Of a stretch of DNA of 35,611 nucleotides, positions 1-8,271 are shown one piece after another. The stretch lies in assembly GCA_017517135.1 (NCBI GenBank), contig JAFXAK010000002.1, positions 1-35,611 on the forward strand, given 5' to 3'. This stretch comes from Clostridia bacterium (GTDB taxonomy: Bacteria; Bacillota; Clostridia; Oscillospirales; Acutalibacteraceae). Each line of letters opens with the position of its first letter. The first letter of the stretch is position 1. Below the pieces are notes generated by a model. It was not told where the DNA came from, made no database searches, and worked only from the letters and a program-made list of their open reading frames with translations. The translations under genes and the position numbers were made by a program.

Positions 1-19
1 CTCGATAAAAAATCTTCGA

Positions 20-127
20 CCTGAAATCAAAGAATTTTCAGATGATTTTTGGATGTTGAGGGTGCCGAAAGGCTGACGCCTTTCAAAGCCGAAACGCCGA
101 AAAGCGCTGAAAAGGCTTGATTTCAGG
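20..127. repeat. Structured palindromic element with 11-bp perfect arms
   Basis: CCTGAAATCAA at 20-30 is the exact reverse complement of TTGATTTCAGG at 117-127. Between the arms is a perfect GAAAGGC/GCCTTTC hairpin (67-73 and 78-84, loop TGAC) and several CGAAA/GAAA-rich short stems. The element lies just past the 3' end of the minus-strand DHHW gene. It could be that operon's 3' structure, a small RNA or a dispersed palindromic repeat. No coding frame in it is convincing. The identity is unknown; only the pairing is certain. Confidence 0.5.
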
Positions 128-147
128 CATGGTTCGGATTGCTACCG

Positions 148-1554
148 TCACCCTATGTGATTGTAAAGTGTGTTTACCATACTTGTGCTTCTTGTCATTG
201 AAATATTGTTACAGAAAATAACATCATTGATGCCGTATGCATCTACAAGAGACATTATTGAATACGGTGAATAGCGGAAATCCATAACATAAACATACTT
301 ATAGTGAGATGCCAGGAAGGGCACAAAGCAGTTACCGAAGGATTCCTTTATAACCAGACAGCTCTCCCCTGCCGCCATATCGGTATTGTCGATAATGGTA
401 AACGGATTGTCTCCGAAAATGAAGCAGCCGTACTTATTTGAAGCGGCATTACCGCTTACATTATATATAAGCGGATGAACACCCGGATTGCCGTTTTTAT
501 CGTATACGGTCATTACGGTGTTGCACGGGGGAACATAAGCATCAACTCTGTCGGGAGTTGCGGAAAGTGCGGGATTCATTCCCGAATCCGTATAAAAACT
601 GCCAAGGAAGCCGTCAAAGCTTAAAACACCGTAAGAATTGAGCGGCAGAGCAGAAATACCCTTTGTATTACAGAAATCGGTATACGCATAATACGCCCCG
701 AGAGCAGTCCAATGATGGTCTGTGCGGAAATACAGATATTCACCTGAATGATTTTTAAGAGTGGGATAAATATTTATTTTCCTTACATTGTCATTCATTG
801 AGCCGAGCATATAATTTATCGCCTTGCTCTGATCGGAAACAGAGAGCTTGGCCCTTACGGCTTCGGGAAGCACTATATCAATGCTCGTAGGAATTACCAT
901 ACAGTATACATTCGCTTTTCCGAGAAGCTTATCGGCTGTCTGATTGACCGCGGCAATATATCCGTCGGTTGCCGACTGATTGAAATGATAATATTCATAG
1001 CCGGCATTTTCGTGGATATATATACTGCTGAATGCCTGAGAATGTGTTGTGCTTTCCGTCTGTCCCTGAGCGGTTGTGCCCTCGGGCAGAGCTGTGGTGG
1101 TTTCGGGCAGTAAGGTTGTGGGAGCTTCGGTCACGGGAGGCTCTGTCACGGGAGGGGCGGTTGTGCTTTCCTGTGTCACGGGAGGTTGAGTTGTGGTTTC
1201 GGTCTGAATATTATCGGGAACATCGGGGATTTCGTCTCCCTTATTTCCCTCGGAAAAACCGAGCTGAACCCTTGAAGTGCCGAGGAAATTCTGAATTTTA
1301 GAGTTAGCCGAAACAAAATAATCCCTGAACGGCACGGTATCGGAAAACCAGAGAGAAATATCAGAAAAATACGAGCCGTCAAGCAAGGCAGATACCGTAA
1401 AATCGGGGAATTTTGCAAGCTCTCTCTTTTCCGTTTCCGATACACTCGGACGAAGCGGAATAATAAGAGAACCTATCGACATCACAAGCAGTACAGCGGC
1501 AGTAACAACTGTTTTTGTTATATTAAGCTTTTGCTCTTTTGTATAATTTTTCAC
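148..1554 (-). CDS. DHHW-family (AlgX/AlgJ-like) putative O-acetyltransferase accessory protein
   Basis: This 468-residue protein has one N-terminal membrane segment (about 15-35), so the bulk is likely extracytoplasmic. It carries the family-naming DHHW at residues 279-282 and a KESFGN block with the probable catalytic Ser at 405, the arrangement of SGNH-like acyltransferases that act with an MBOAT partner. Residues about 115-172 form a Thr/Pro-rich, low-complexity spacer (repeats of PPVTE/TTT) unlike the globular parts. The start is GTG at 1554, placed about 7 nt after AGGCGG. The MBOAT gene ends only 12 nt upstream, so the two are an operon. By family knowledge the pair O-acetylates a surface polysaccharide or peptidoglycan; the substrate cannot be read from sequence. 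Confidence 0.85.
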   Translation of the reverse strand: MKNYTKEQKLNITKTVVTAAVLLVMSIGSLIIPLRPSVSETEKRELAKFPDFTVSALLDGSYFSDISLWFSDTVPFRDYFVSANSKIQNFLGTSRVQLGFSEGNKGDEIPDVPDNIQTETTTQPPVTQESTTAPPVTEPPVTEAPTTLLPETTTALPEGTTAQGQTESTTHSQAFSSIYIHENAGYEYYHFNQSATDGYIAAVNQTADKLLGKANVYCMVIPTSIDIVLPEAVRAKLSVSDQSKAINYMLGSMNDNVRKINIYPTLKNHSGEYLYFRTDHHWTALGAYYAYTDFCNTKGISALPLNSYGVLSFDGFLGSFYTDSGMNPALSATPDRVDAYVPPCNTVMTVYDKNGNPGVHPLIYNVSGNAASNKYGCFIFGDNPFTIIDNTDMAAGESCLVIKESFGNCFVPFLASHYKYVYVMDFRYSPYSIMSLVDAYGINDVIFCNNISMTRSTSMVNTLYNHIG

Positions 1555-1566
1555 CTTTTCACCGCC

Positions 1567-3033
1567 TTAAAACTGGAAATAGATAAACGGATTATATGAA
1601 TCACCGACTAATGCAAGACAGGATACAATAAGCAATACTGCGGGAATCAGCACATTTGACAGATTATAAACAGCGGCAAACACCTTATTGCTTTGTCCCT
1701 TTTCTCTTACCCTTTCACCGAGCTTTTTATAAACGGGTGTGCAGGCAAGAACGCATATAACAAAGAAGAAAATATAGTCCTTTGCAAAGGACAGGCTTTC
1801 AAAGGTGAACCAATCATTTGAATTAAGAGCAAACATTCCTCTGAAAACGCTTATGAGCAAAGAAATATCGGTAAATTTAAAGAATACCCAACCGAAGAAA
1901 ACAACGGCTAAGAGATATATTCTGCTGAAGATACCCTTTTTCAGAATTTTACCGAGGAACGCTTTTTCGATAACAAGGAAAACAAAGAAATAAAGTCCCC
2001 ACAGCACAAAATTCCAGCTCGCACCGTGCCACAGTCCCGTAAGCGACCACACGATGAAAAGATTTATATATGTTCTTATTTTTCCCTTTCTGTTACCGCC
2101 TAAGGGAATATACACATAGTCACGGAAGAATGTGCCGAGCGAAATATGCCAGCGTCTCCAGAATTCGGTTACACTTGACGAGCAATAGGGATAATCAAAG
2201 TTTTCCTTATATCTGAAGCCGCAGATAAGTCCCAAACCTATTGCCATATCCGAATAGGCCGAAAAATCAAGATATATCTGAAGCATATAGAAAGCCATTC
2301 CCACCCACAAGGTAAGTGCAGAACTGCTTTGAACAGACATAATGTTTTCTATGAGGATATCCTTGTTTGCAATAGCCGCATCCGACAAAAGCAGAGTATC
2401 GGCAACTGCCGCACAGGAATTTGCAAGCACAGCCTTTTTGGCAAGTCCGAAGGTAAATCTTGTGATACCCTGACTTACACAGGCAATATCCTCTTTTCTG
2501 TGCATTATCTGCTCTTCAATGTCACCGTAACGCACGATAGGTCCTGCCACACATTGGTGGAAAAGCCCCGCATACAAAAGCACACACCGGTATTTTTTCT
2601 GTGCGGGCACCTCTTTTCTGTACACATCAACAACATATGTCAGCAGCTGGAAGGTATAAAAGGAAATACCTATTGGCAGAGAGACCTTCGGCACCGTGAA
2701 CAAAGTGAAGCCTGCAAGGGAATTTATATTCTCAACAATAAATCCCGCATACTTAAAATAGCCTATTGAAGCAATACAGACTGCAACGGCACACAGCAGA
2801 ATAAATTTTCTTGTTCCGTTTTTCGTACTTTTCTCAATAAGCCGTGAAAATACCCAGCAAAACCACGACATTGCTATAAGAATAAGAACATAAACAGGCT
2901 CCCCCCACGCATAGAAAACGAGAGAGAACAAAAGAAGAACTATATTTCTGACCTTTATGCTGTCAACAAAAAAGTAGCACAGCAGATTAAGGCTAAGAAA
3001 AACGAGAATGAAAATAAGACTGGAAAAAACCAT
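1567..3033 (-). CDS. MBOAT family O-acyltransferase (AlgI/DltB-like)
   Basis: This 488-residue polytopic membrane protein opens with hydrophobic helices (residues about 1-60) and has the conserved MBOAT core: a polar FWRRWHISLG block (RRWH His 296), PLGGNRKG (310-317) and TGLWHGASWN with the presumed catalytic His 336. These proteins move an acyl group, usually acetyl, across the membrane to an extracytoplasmic acceptor with a DHHW/AlgJ-type partner. That partner is encoded 12 nt downstream. The length is typical of the family. The ATG at 3033 has only a weak GGGCAG ribosome binding site. No other exopolysaccharide synthesis genes are in view, so the acceptor (peptidoglycan, teichoic acid or capsule) is undetermined. 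Confidence 0.92.
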   Translation of the reverse strand: MVFSSLIFILVFLSLNLLCYFFVDSIKVRNIVLLLFSLVFYAWGEPVYVLILIAMSWFCWVFSRLIEKSTKNGTRKFILLCAVAVCIASIGYFKYAGFIVENINSLAGFTLFTVPKVSLPIGISFYTFQLLTYVVDVYRKEVPAQKKYRCVLLYAGLFHQCVAGPIVRYGDIEEQIMHRKEDIACVSQGITRFTFGLAKKAVLANSCAAVADTLLLSDAAIANKDILIENIMSVQSSSALTLWVGMAFYMLQIYLDFSAYSDMAIGLGLICGFRYKENFDYPYCSSSVTEFWRRWHISLGTFFRDYVYIPLGGNRKGKIRTYINLFIVWSLTGLWHGASWNFVLWGLYFFVFLVIEKAFLGKILKKGIFSRIYLLAVVFFGWVFFKFTDISLLISVFRGMFALNSNDWFTFESLSFAKDYIFFFVICVLACTPVYKKLGERVREKGQSNKVFAAVYNLSNVLIPAVLLIVSCLALVGDSYNPFIYFQF

Positions 3034-3148
3034 TTTTATAACTGCCCTTTATATATTGAATACAAAATATTATCCGTCAAAAAATGACAAAAAACAAGCA
3101 CCTTAAAGCAAAAATAAATAAATTGTATATTTACACAAAAACACCTGT

Positions 3149-3177
3149 CCCGAAAACACATTTTTTCGGGATTTTTT
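3149..3177 (+). terminator. Orphan intrinsic-terminator-like hairpin
   Basis: CCCGAAAA (3149-3156) pairs with TTTTCGGG (3163-3170) across a CACATT loop and is followed by ATTTTTTC. As a plus-strand terminator it has no gene directly upstream, and it precedes the identified exporter promoter. It may end a short leader or small RNA, or block read-in. Confidence 0.5.
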
Positions 3178-3268
3178 CATTTTTCTATCACTTCCCCGCT
3201 GCAATATCCGGGCTGATGTGAATTTATCTTTCGTTTTAGTGCAAAACAGAGAAAATTTTACTTTTTTA

Positions 3269-3297
3269 TTGTACTTTTCTTTTTTGTATGTTATTAT
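3269..3297 (+). promoter_or_regulatory. Sigma-A promoter of the ABC exporter operon
   Basis: The -35 TTGTAC (3269-3274) and -10 TATTAT (3292-3297) are separated by exactly 17 bp and read toward the start at 3351. A CGGAGG ribosome binding site lies at 3339-3344. Confidence 0.7.
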
Positions 3298-3350
3298 AGA
3301 GTGTATTTTTATATCCGGAATAACAACAATAACCCCTACGGAGGCAAAAA

Positions 3351-5213
3351 ATGAAAAAAGTTTTAAGTATGCTGAAACCGCATTCAAAGCCGCTTGTGCT
3401 TTCAATAATATTTGCAACAGTAAATACGGTTATGCAGCTTCTTCTCCCCTTTTATACAAAAGAAATAATGGATAAGGGTATCCTTGCAAAGGATATGGAA
3501 AAGCTTGTGCAGATATGTCTTATAATGCTCGGCTTTACCGTTATCGGAATAATAACAAGCCTTCTCAATACATATTTTTCAACGAGAACATCCGTAGGCT
3601 ATGCCGTAACGCTGAGAAACTTTATTTTTGAAAAGGTCTCCCGTCTTTCTCAGAGCGATATCGACAAAATCGGAGTAGCATCCCTCGTAACAAGAACAAC
3701 AAACGATGTCCGTCAGGTGCACGATATTGTTTTGTCCACGCTCAAATCCCTTATTCCCATTCCGATAATGTTTGTGGGCGGTCTTGTGCTGGCATTCAAG
3801 ATGAATGCAAAGCTTGCAAGAATTGCATTATGGAGTATACCCGTTCTTCTCGTACTCGCAGTAATTCTTATTGCCGTGATTGTGCCGATGTTCTCAAAAA
3901 TCCAGAAGCTGGTGGACAAGCTCAACCAGTCAATGAGAGAAAAAATCAGCGGTATCCGTGTAATCAGAGCCTTCAACAAAACCGAATATGAGGATGAACG
4001 CTTTTCAAAAACAAACCTTGACCTCACGGGTATCTCACTCAGAGCCCACAGAATTATGGCAGGTCTTCTCCCCATTGTCAGCATAGGACTGTATTCACTC
4101 ATATGCATTATAGTTTACATAAGCGTATCCGATGCAAACACCCTTGATCCCATCACTCAGAGCGAGGAAATCCGCAGCGCAATACCCAATATGTATGCAT
4201 TCATAACATATTTCACCTTAGTAATAACTGCTGTCACCTCTGTTGTGAGTATTGTTGTATCAATCCCCAAGGCTTCAATTTCCGGCAAAAGAATCAAGGT
4301 AATAATGGATGCGGTTTCCGATATCGTTGAAAGCGAAAATCCCGTAACTCCCGACGAAAAGGACAAGGGCAAGGTTGAATTCAGAAATGTAACCTTTAAG
4401 CATAAGCCCTTGCCTGAAAAGGATACAAAAAAGAAACGCTCTCTCAAGGCAAAGAAAAAAGACAAAAACGCCGATACTACCGTAAAAAATACAGAGCCTT
4501 TCACGCTCAACAATGTAAGCTTTGTTTCAAATCCCGGTGAAATCACGGCAATCATAGGTATCACGGGAAGCGGAAAAACAACGCTGGTCAATCTCATTCC
4601 CCGTCTTTATGACACCACAGAGGGTGAGGTGCTTGTTGCGGGCGTAAATGTAAAGGATTTAAGCTCACAGGAGCTTGAGGACCGTATTGCGGTAATTCCT
4701 CAGCAGGCTTTCCTTTTCAGCGGCACAATAGCAGACAATATCCGCTTCGGTAAGGAGGATGCCACCGACACCGAAATATGGCGCGCCCTCGAAATAGCAC
4801 AGGCAAAATCCTTTGTTGCGGCAATGCCCGACGGCATTGAAAGCTTTGTGTCCCAAGCGGGTAAAAACTTCTCGGGCGGTCAGAAGCAGCGGCTTGCAAT
4901 AGCAAGAGCAATTGTAAAAGGCGCAGAAATCTGCATTTTTGACGACAGCTTCTCAGCCCTCGACCTTGCAACAGATGCCCGTCTTCGTGCATCATTAAAG
5001 GAAAACCTTACGGACACAAATCTTATTATTGTTGCCCAGCGAGTGGGTACGGTTATAAATGCCGACAGAATTATAGTTCTTGACAACGGAAATGTTGTAG
5101 GTCAGGGCACACATACTGAGCTTCTGAAGACCTGCAGTACATACCGCGAAATAGTTGTAACACAGTTATCCGAGGAAGCACTTGAGGGGGTGGAAATAAA
5201 TGAGCAGGAATAA
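3351..5213 (+). CDS. Heterodimeric ABC exporter, subunit 1 (degenerate-site half)
   Basis: This 620-residue fusion has a six-helix transmembrane domain (about 10-305) and a nucleotide-binding domain (about 340-620). Motifs are Walker A GITGSGKTT (403-411), Q-loop region IPQQAFLFSG, signature FSGGQ (507-511) and Walker B ending FDD (530-532). The residue after the Walker B Asp is Asp 532 rather than the catalytic Glu, and the H-loop has Gln 563 (VAQRVGT) instead of His. These are the marks of the non-hydrolytic site in BmrCD/LmrCD/TM287-288-type heterodimers. An unusual Lys-rich insertion (about 353-383) precedes Walker A. The next gene overlaps by 14 nt and encodes the partner. Substrate (drug, lipid or peptide) is unknown. 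Confidence 0.9.
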   Translation: MKKVLSMLKPHSKPLVLSIIFATVNTVMQLLLPFYTKEIMDKGILAKDMEKLVQICLIMLGFTVIGIITSLLNTYFSTRTSVGYAVTLRNFIFEKVSRLSQSDIDKIGVASLVTRTTNDVRQVHDIVLSTLKSLIPIPIMFVGGLVLAFKMNAKLARIALWSIPVLLVLAVILIAVIVPMFSKIQKLVDKLNQSMREKISGIRVIRAFNKTEYEDERFSKTNLDLTGISLRAHRIMAGLLPIVSIGLYSLICIIVYISVSDANTLDPITQSEEIRSAIPNMYAFITYFTLVITAVTSVVSIVVSIPKASISGKRIKVIMDAVSDIVESENPVTPDEKDKGKVEFRNVTFKHKPLPEKDTKKKRSLKAKKKDKNADTTVKNTEPFTLNNVSFVSNPGEITAIIGITGSGKTTLVNLIPRLYDTTEGEVLVAGVNVKDLSSQELEDRIAVIPQQAFLFSGTIADNIRFGKEDATDTEIWRALEIAQAKSFVAAMPDGIESFVSQAGKNFSGGQKQRLAIARAIVKGAEICIFDDSFSALDLATDARLRASLKENLTDTNLIIVAQRVGTVINADRIIVLDNGNVVGQGTHTELLKTCSTYREIVVTQLSEEALEGVEINEQE

Positions 5214-7097
5214 AATGAACACCCTTGACCAAACAAGCTATAACAGCAAATACGCTGCCTACAGAAACCAGCCGAAAAACGAGCAGAAGCCCGAAAATAT
5301 GAAGGGCACGGTTATCCGCTTCTTTGCACTCATAAAGCCGCAGGCGATTTCAATGGCAATAGTCTGTATTGCTTCAATGCTTAACACCGTCTGTACGGTT
5401 GTTTCACCGCAGTACCTTGCAGACCTCATAAATGTTCTTCAGGAGCAGATTGAGGGCAGACTCACGGGCGGCACCATTGATTTTTCGGGTACATACACAA
5501 TAATAATCAGACTGGCTCTGATATATTTTATGTCCTCGCTGTTTATGTTTGTTCAGCAGTATACCTCGGCAGGACTTTCCCAGAAGCTTGTATGCCGTTT
5601 AAGAGAACAGCTCAACTCGAAATTATCCCGTCTGCCCTTAAGCTATTACGACAAAAACACCAAGGGACAGGTTATTTCAAAAATGATAAACGATATTGAA
5701 AATGTAAGCTCAAGTCTTCAGAGCAGTATCGTTACAATTCTCACAAGCATAGTTCAGGTAACAGGAAGCCTTGTGATGATGCTCTCCACGGGCAATATGT
5801 GGATGACGCTTGTTGCAATATGCCTTGTTCCGATTTCGGGCACTGTCTCCTATCAGATTTCAAAGATATCGAAAAAATGGTTCAGGCGTTATTGGGACAC
5901 AATGGGCGACCTCAACGGACATATAGAGGAAATGTATGCAGGACATACGATAGTAAGAATGTTCGGGCATGAGAGCAAATCCGTTGAAGAATTCAGAGAT
6001 ATTACCTACCGCCTTGCAAAAAACAGCTTTATGGCGAATATGATTTCGGGTATACTCAATCCCATTCTTACCCTCATCAAAAACATAAACTATGTAAGCC
6101 TTTGTCTGCTCGGCGGATATTTCTACATAGGACTGAACAAGGGCTTTGTTGCGGGTGTAAAATCCGTAGCATTGGGCGACATTCAGGCGTTCCTTTCATA
6201 TTCGTCCTATTTCTCCTCACCGATTATCAACCTTTCAAAGATTATAAACAATATTCAGTCCTCCTTAGCTTCAGCCGAAAGAGTTTTCGCTATTCTTGAC
6301 GAAGAAGAGGAAGTCCCCGACTGTAACGACAATAATTCCGACGAAAAAGCAAAAGGACTTATTGAATTCAGAGATGTATCGTTCAGATATGTTGAGGATA
6401 TCCCGCTTATTGACAATCTCAATCTTACCGCAAAACCGGGAAGCGTTACCGCAATAGTAGGCCCCACGGGAGCAGGTAAACAACAATAGTAAATCTGCTT
6501 ATGAGATTTTACGACATAAACGGCGGTCATATTTATCTTGACGGTACAGATATTTATACAATGTCGAGAAATGCTCTCAGAGCAAACTTCGGTATGGTTT
6601 TACAGGACACCTGGCTTTTCAAGGGCACAATAAGAGAAAACATCCTCTACGGCAGAAGCGATGCTACCGAGGAAGAGCTTATTGAGGTCACAAAATCAGC
6701 ACATATTTATGATTATATAATGTCCCTGCCCGACGGCTTTGACACTCTGCTTACAGAGGACGGCACAAACATTTCTCAGGGACAAAAACAGCTTCTCACC
6801 ATTGCAAGAGCACTCATTGCAAATCCTGCAGTTCTTATTCTTGACGAGGCAACAAGCTCCGTTGACACAAAAACAGAAATGCAGATACAGAATGCTATGA
6901 ACACCCTTATGCAGGGCAGAACAAGCTTTGTTATCGCCCACCGCCTTTCAACCATAAAGAATGCAGATAACATTCTTGTTATGAAAAAGGGCACAATTGT
7001 TGAACAGGGCACACACGATGAGCTTCTTAAAGCCGACGGCTTCTATGCAATGCTTTACAACAGTCAGTATACAGACGGTATTCCGCCTGAAGATTAA
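5200..7097 (+). pseudogene. Heterodimeric ABC exporter, subunit 2, frameshifted in Walker A
   Basis: Translation from 5200 (ribosome binding site GGGGGTGG just upstream) gives a six-helix membrane domain and the start of a nucleotide-binding domain, then reads GPTGAGK (421-427), Gln-Gln and a stop at 6487-6489. Adding one A to the AAA at 6478-6480 restores GAGKTTIVNLLMRFYDINGG and joins the frame ending at 7097, for a protein of about 632 residues. The distal part holds VLQDTWLFKG, the signature variant ISQGQ, Walker B LILDEATSSVD with catalytic Glu, and IAHRLSTI with the H-loop His, so it is the catalytically complete half. Everything else is intact. It is either a recent one-base deletion or a homopolymer base-calling error. 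Reinitiation at ATG 6501 could at best make a soluble fragment. Confidence 0.85.
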
Positions 7098-7126
7098 AAA
7101 TAAAAAAAATTACGAGGTGTATTAAA

Positions 7127-7549
7127 ATGCTTAAAGGTATTCCCGCTTTAGTTTCCCCCGAGCTTCTCAAAATTCTCTGTGAAATGGGCCACGGTGACGA
7201 AATCGTTATCGGCGACGGCAACTTCCCCGCTGCCTCCTGTGCACAGAGACTTATCCGCTGTGACGGTCTGGGTGTTCCCGAAATTCTCGATGCAGTTCTC
7301 AAGCTCATTCCCCTTGACACTTATGTTGACTCTCCCGCAATGCTTATGGCAACAACCAAAGGCGATCCCACACCCGAAATATGGGATACATATGAAAAAA
7401 TAATCACGGAAAACAACGGCGAAACAAACATTTCTCAGATTGAAAGATTCGAGTTCTATGACAGAACAAAGAAGGCTTATGCCGTTATCGCAACAAGTGA
7501 AAGTGCACTTTATGCAAACATTATTCTCAAAAAGGGCGTAGTTAAATAA
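7127..7549 (+). CDS. fucU: L-fucose mutarotase, FucU/RbsD family
   Basis: This 140-residue protein has the family start LKGIPALVSPELLKILCEMGHGDE with the conserved His of MGHGDE, then IVIGDGNFPA. The length matches FucU, a cytoplasmic oligomer that interconverts alpha and beta anomers of L-fucose. The specificity for fucose over ribose rests on similarity and on a rhamnulokinase-type kinase two genes on. A GAGGTG ribosome binding site precedes ATG 7127. The stop shares one base with the next start (TAATG), indicating translational coupling. No fucose isomerase, aldolase or transporter is nearby, so this would be part of a scattered pathway. Confidence 0.85.
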   Translation: MLKGIPALVSPELLKILCEMGHGDEIVIGDGNFPAASCAQRLIRCDGLGVPEILDAVLKLIPLDTYVDSPAMLMATTKGDPTPEIWDTYEKIITENNGETNISQIERFEFYDRTKKAYAVIATSESALYANIILKKGVVK

Positions 7550-8256
7550 TGACAATGTCCTGGCTTATATATTTTATGCTTCTTATTGCACAGGCACTTC
7601 TCACCTACCGCTACACTCAGGAAAACACAACTCTCAAAGAAAAGCTTGCCGCATCCTCTATTTTCGTGGCAACGGGTATTTATCTGCTTGTGTATGACAA
7701 CAATCTCTCCTCGCCCTATGCGTGGCTTATTGTCACAGGACTTGTGCTGTCCTTCTTAGGCGACTGGCTTCTCAAATATACCCTTTGCGGTATGCCGGGG
7801 CTTCCGGGAATTGCTTCCTTTGCAGCGGCTCATATTCTGTATATCAGCGCATATATTGTCCGTCAGCCGCTCGACAGAAATGCATTGTGGCTTCTTATCC
7901 CGTGGGCTGTAATCATAATCACCGCCCTGCTTGTACAGAAGAAAATTAAAATTGATTTCTCAGGCTCAGGCCCCGCTGTTTTCGGTTATATTATGATAAT
8001 TTCCGCAATGGTGTGTCTGGGCTGCCGTGCGGGTATACTCTATATGGATTTTGCCGACATTATCAGCATCGGCAAGGGACTTATACTCGTTGCCGGAGTT
8101 ATCCTTTTTATGATTTCCGACTGCGGTGTTGCTTTTCATATGTTCGGGAAAAAAGAGCACATCCGCCTTGGCAAAAAAACATTTTCACTCGATACATTTA
8201 ATCTTATAACCTATTATTCGGGACAATTTCTTATTGCCTCCTCAATTCTTATGTAA
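7549..8256 (+). CDS. YhhN family integral membrane protein (lysoplasmalogenase-like)
   Basis: This 235-residue protein has about seven or eight hydrophobic helices. It matches the YhhN/TMEM86 pattern, with a GDWLL element in helix 3 (LVLSFLGDWLL), the AAHILYISAY segment and a late MISDCGVAFHMF stretch containing polar membrane residues. Characterised eukaryotic relatives hydrolyse the vinyl-ether bond of lysoplasmalogens. Many anaerobic clostridia make plasmalogens, so that activity is plausible here but unproven. The ATG overlaps the fucU stop by one base. There is a second in-frame ATG two codons later. Confidence 0.75.
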   Translation: MTMSWLIYFMLLIAQALLTYRYTQENTTLKEKLAASSIFVATGIYLLVYDNNLSSPYAWLIVTGLVLSFLGDWLLKYTLCGMPGLPGIASFAAAHILYISAYIVRQPLDRNALWLLIPWAVIIITALLVQKKIKIDFSGSGPAVFGYIMIISAMVCLGCRAGILYMDFADIISIGKGLILVAGVILFMISDCGVAFHMFGKKEHIRLGKKTFSLDTFNLITYYSGQFLIASSILM

Positions 8257-8271
8257 AAGGAGATTGACATT

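Larger units (their letters stand above)
3034..3350. other. Divergent AT-rich intergenic region
   Basis: This 317-bp gap separates the minus-strand acetylation operon from the plus-strand ABC exporter operon. It holds a good plus-strand promoter (3269-3297), an orphan intrinsic-terminator-like hairpin (3149-3177) upstream of that promoter, and a weak minus-strand promoter candidate (TTGTTT, 17 bp, GATAAT, reading toward 3033). Short open frames across it overlap these signals, lack ribosome binding sites and look spurious. Confidence 0.6.

Noticed and set aside
3103-3475. Open frames of 104 and 85 codons in the divergent intergenic region
   Set aside because: They overlap promoter and terminator signals and the ABC transporter start, lack ribosome binding sites and show no protein-like composition.
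6470-7097. Programmed ribosomal frameshift producing full-length exporter subunit 2
   Set aside because: A -1 shift would move the Lys tRNA from AAA to TAA, there is no slippery heptamer, and no clear downstream stimulator was seen.
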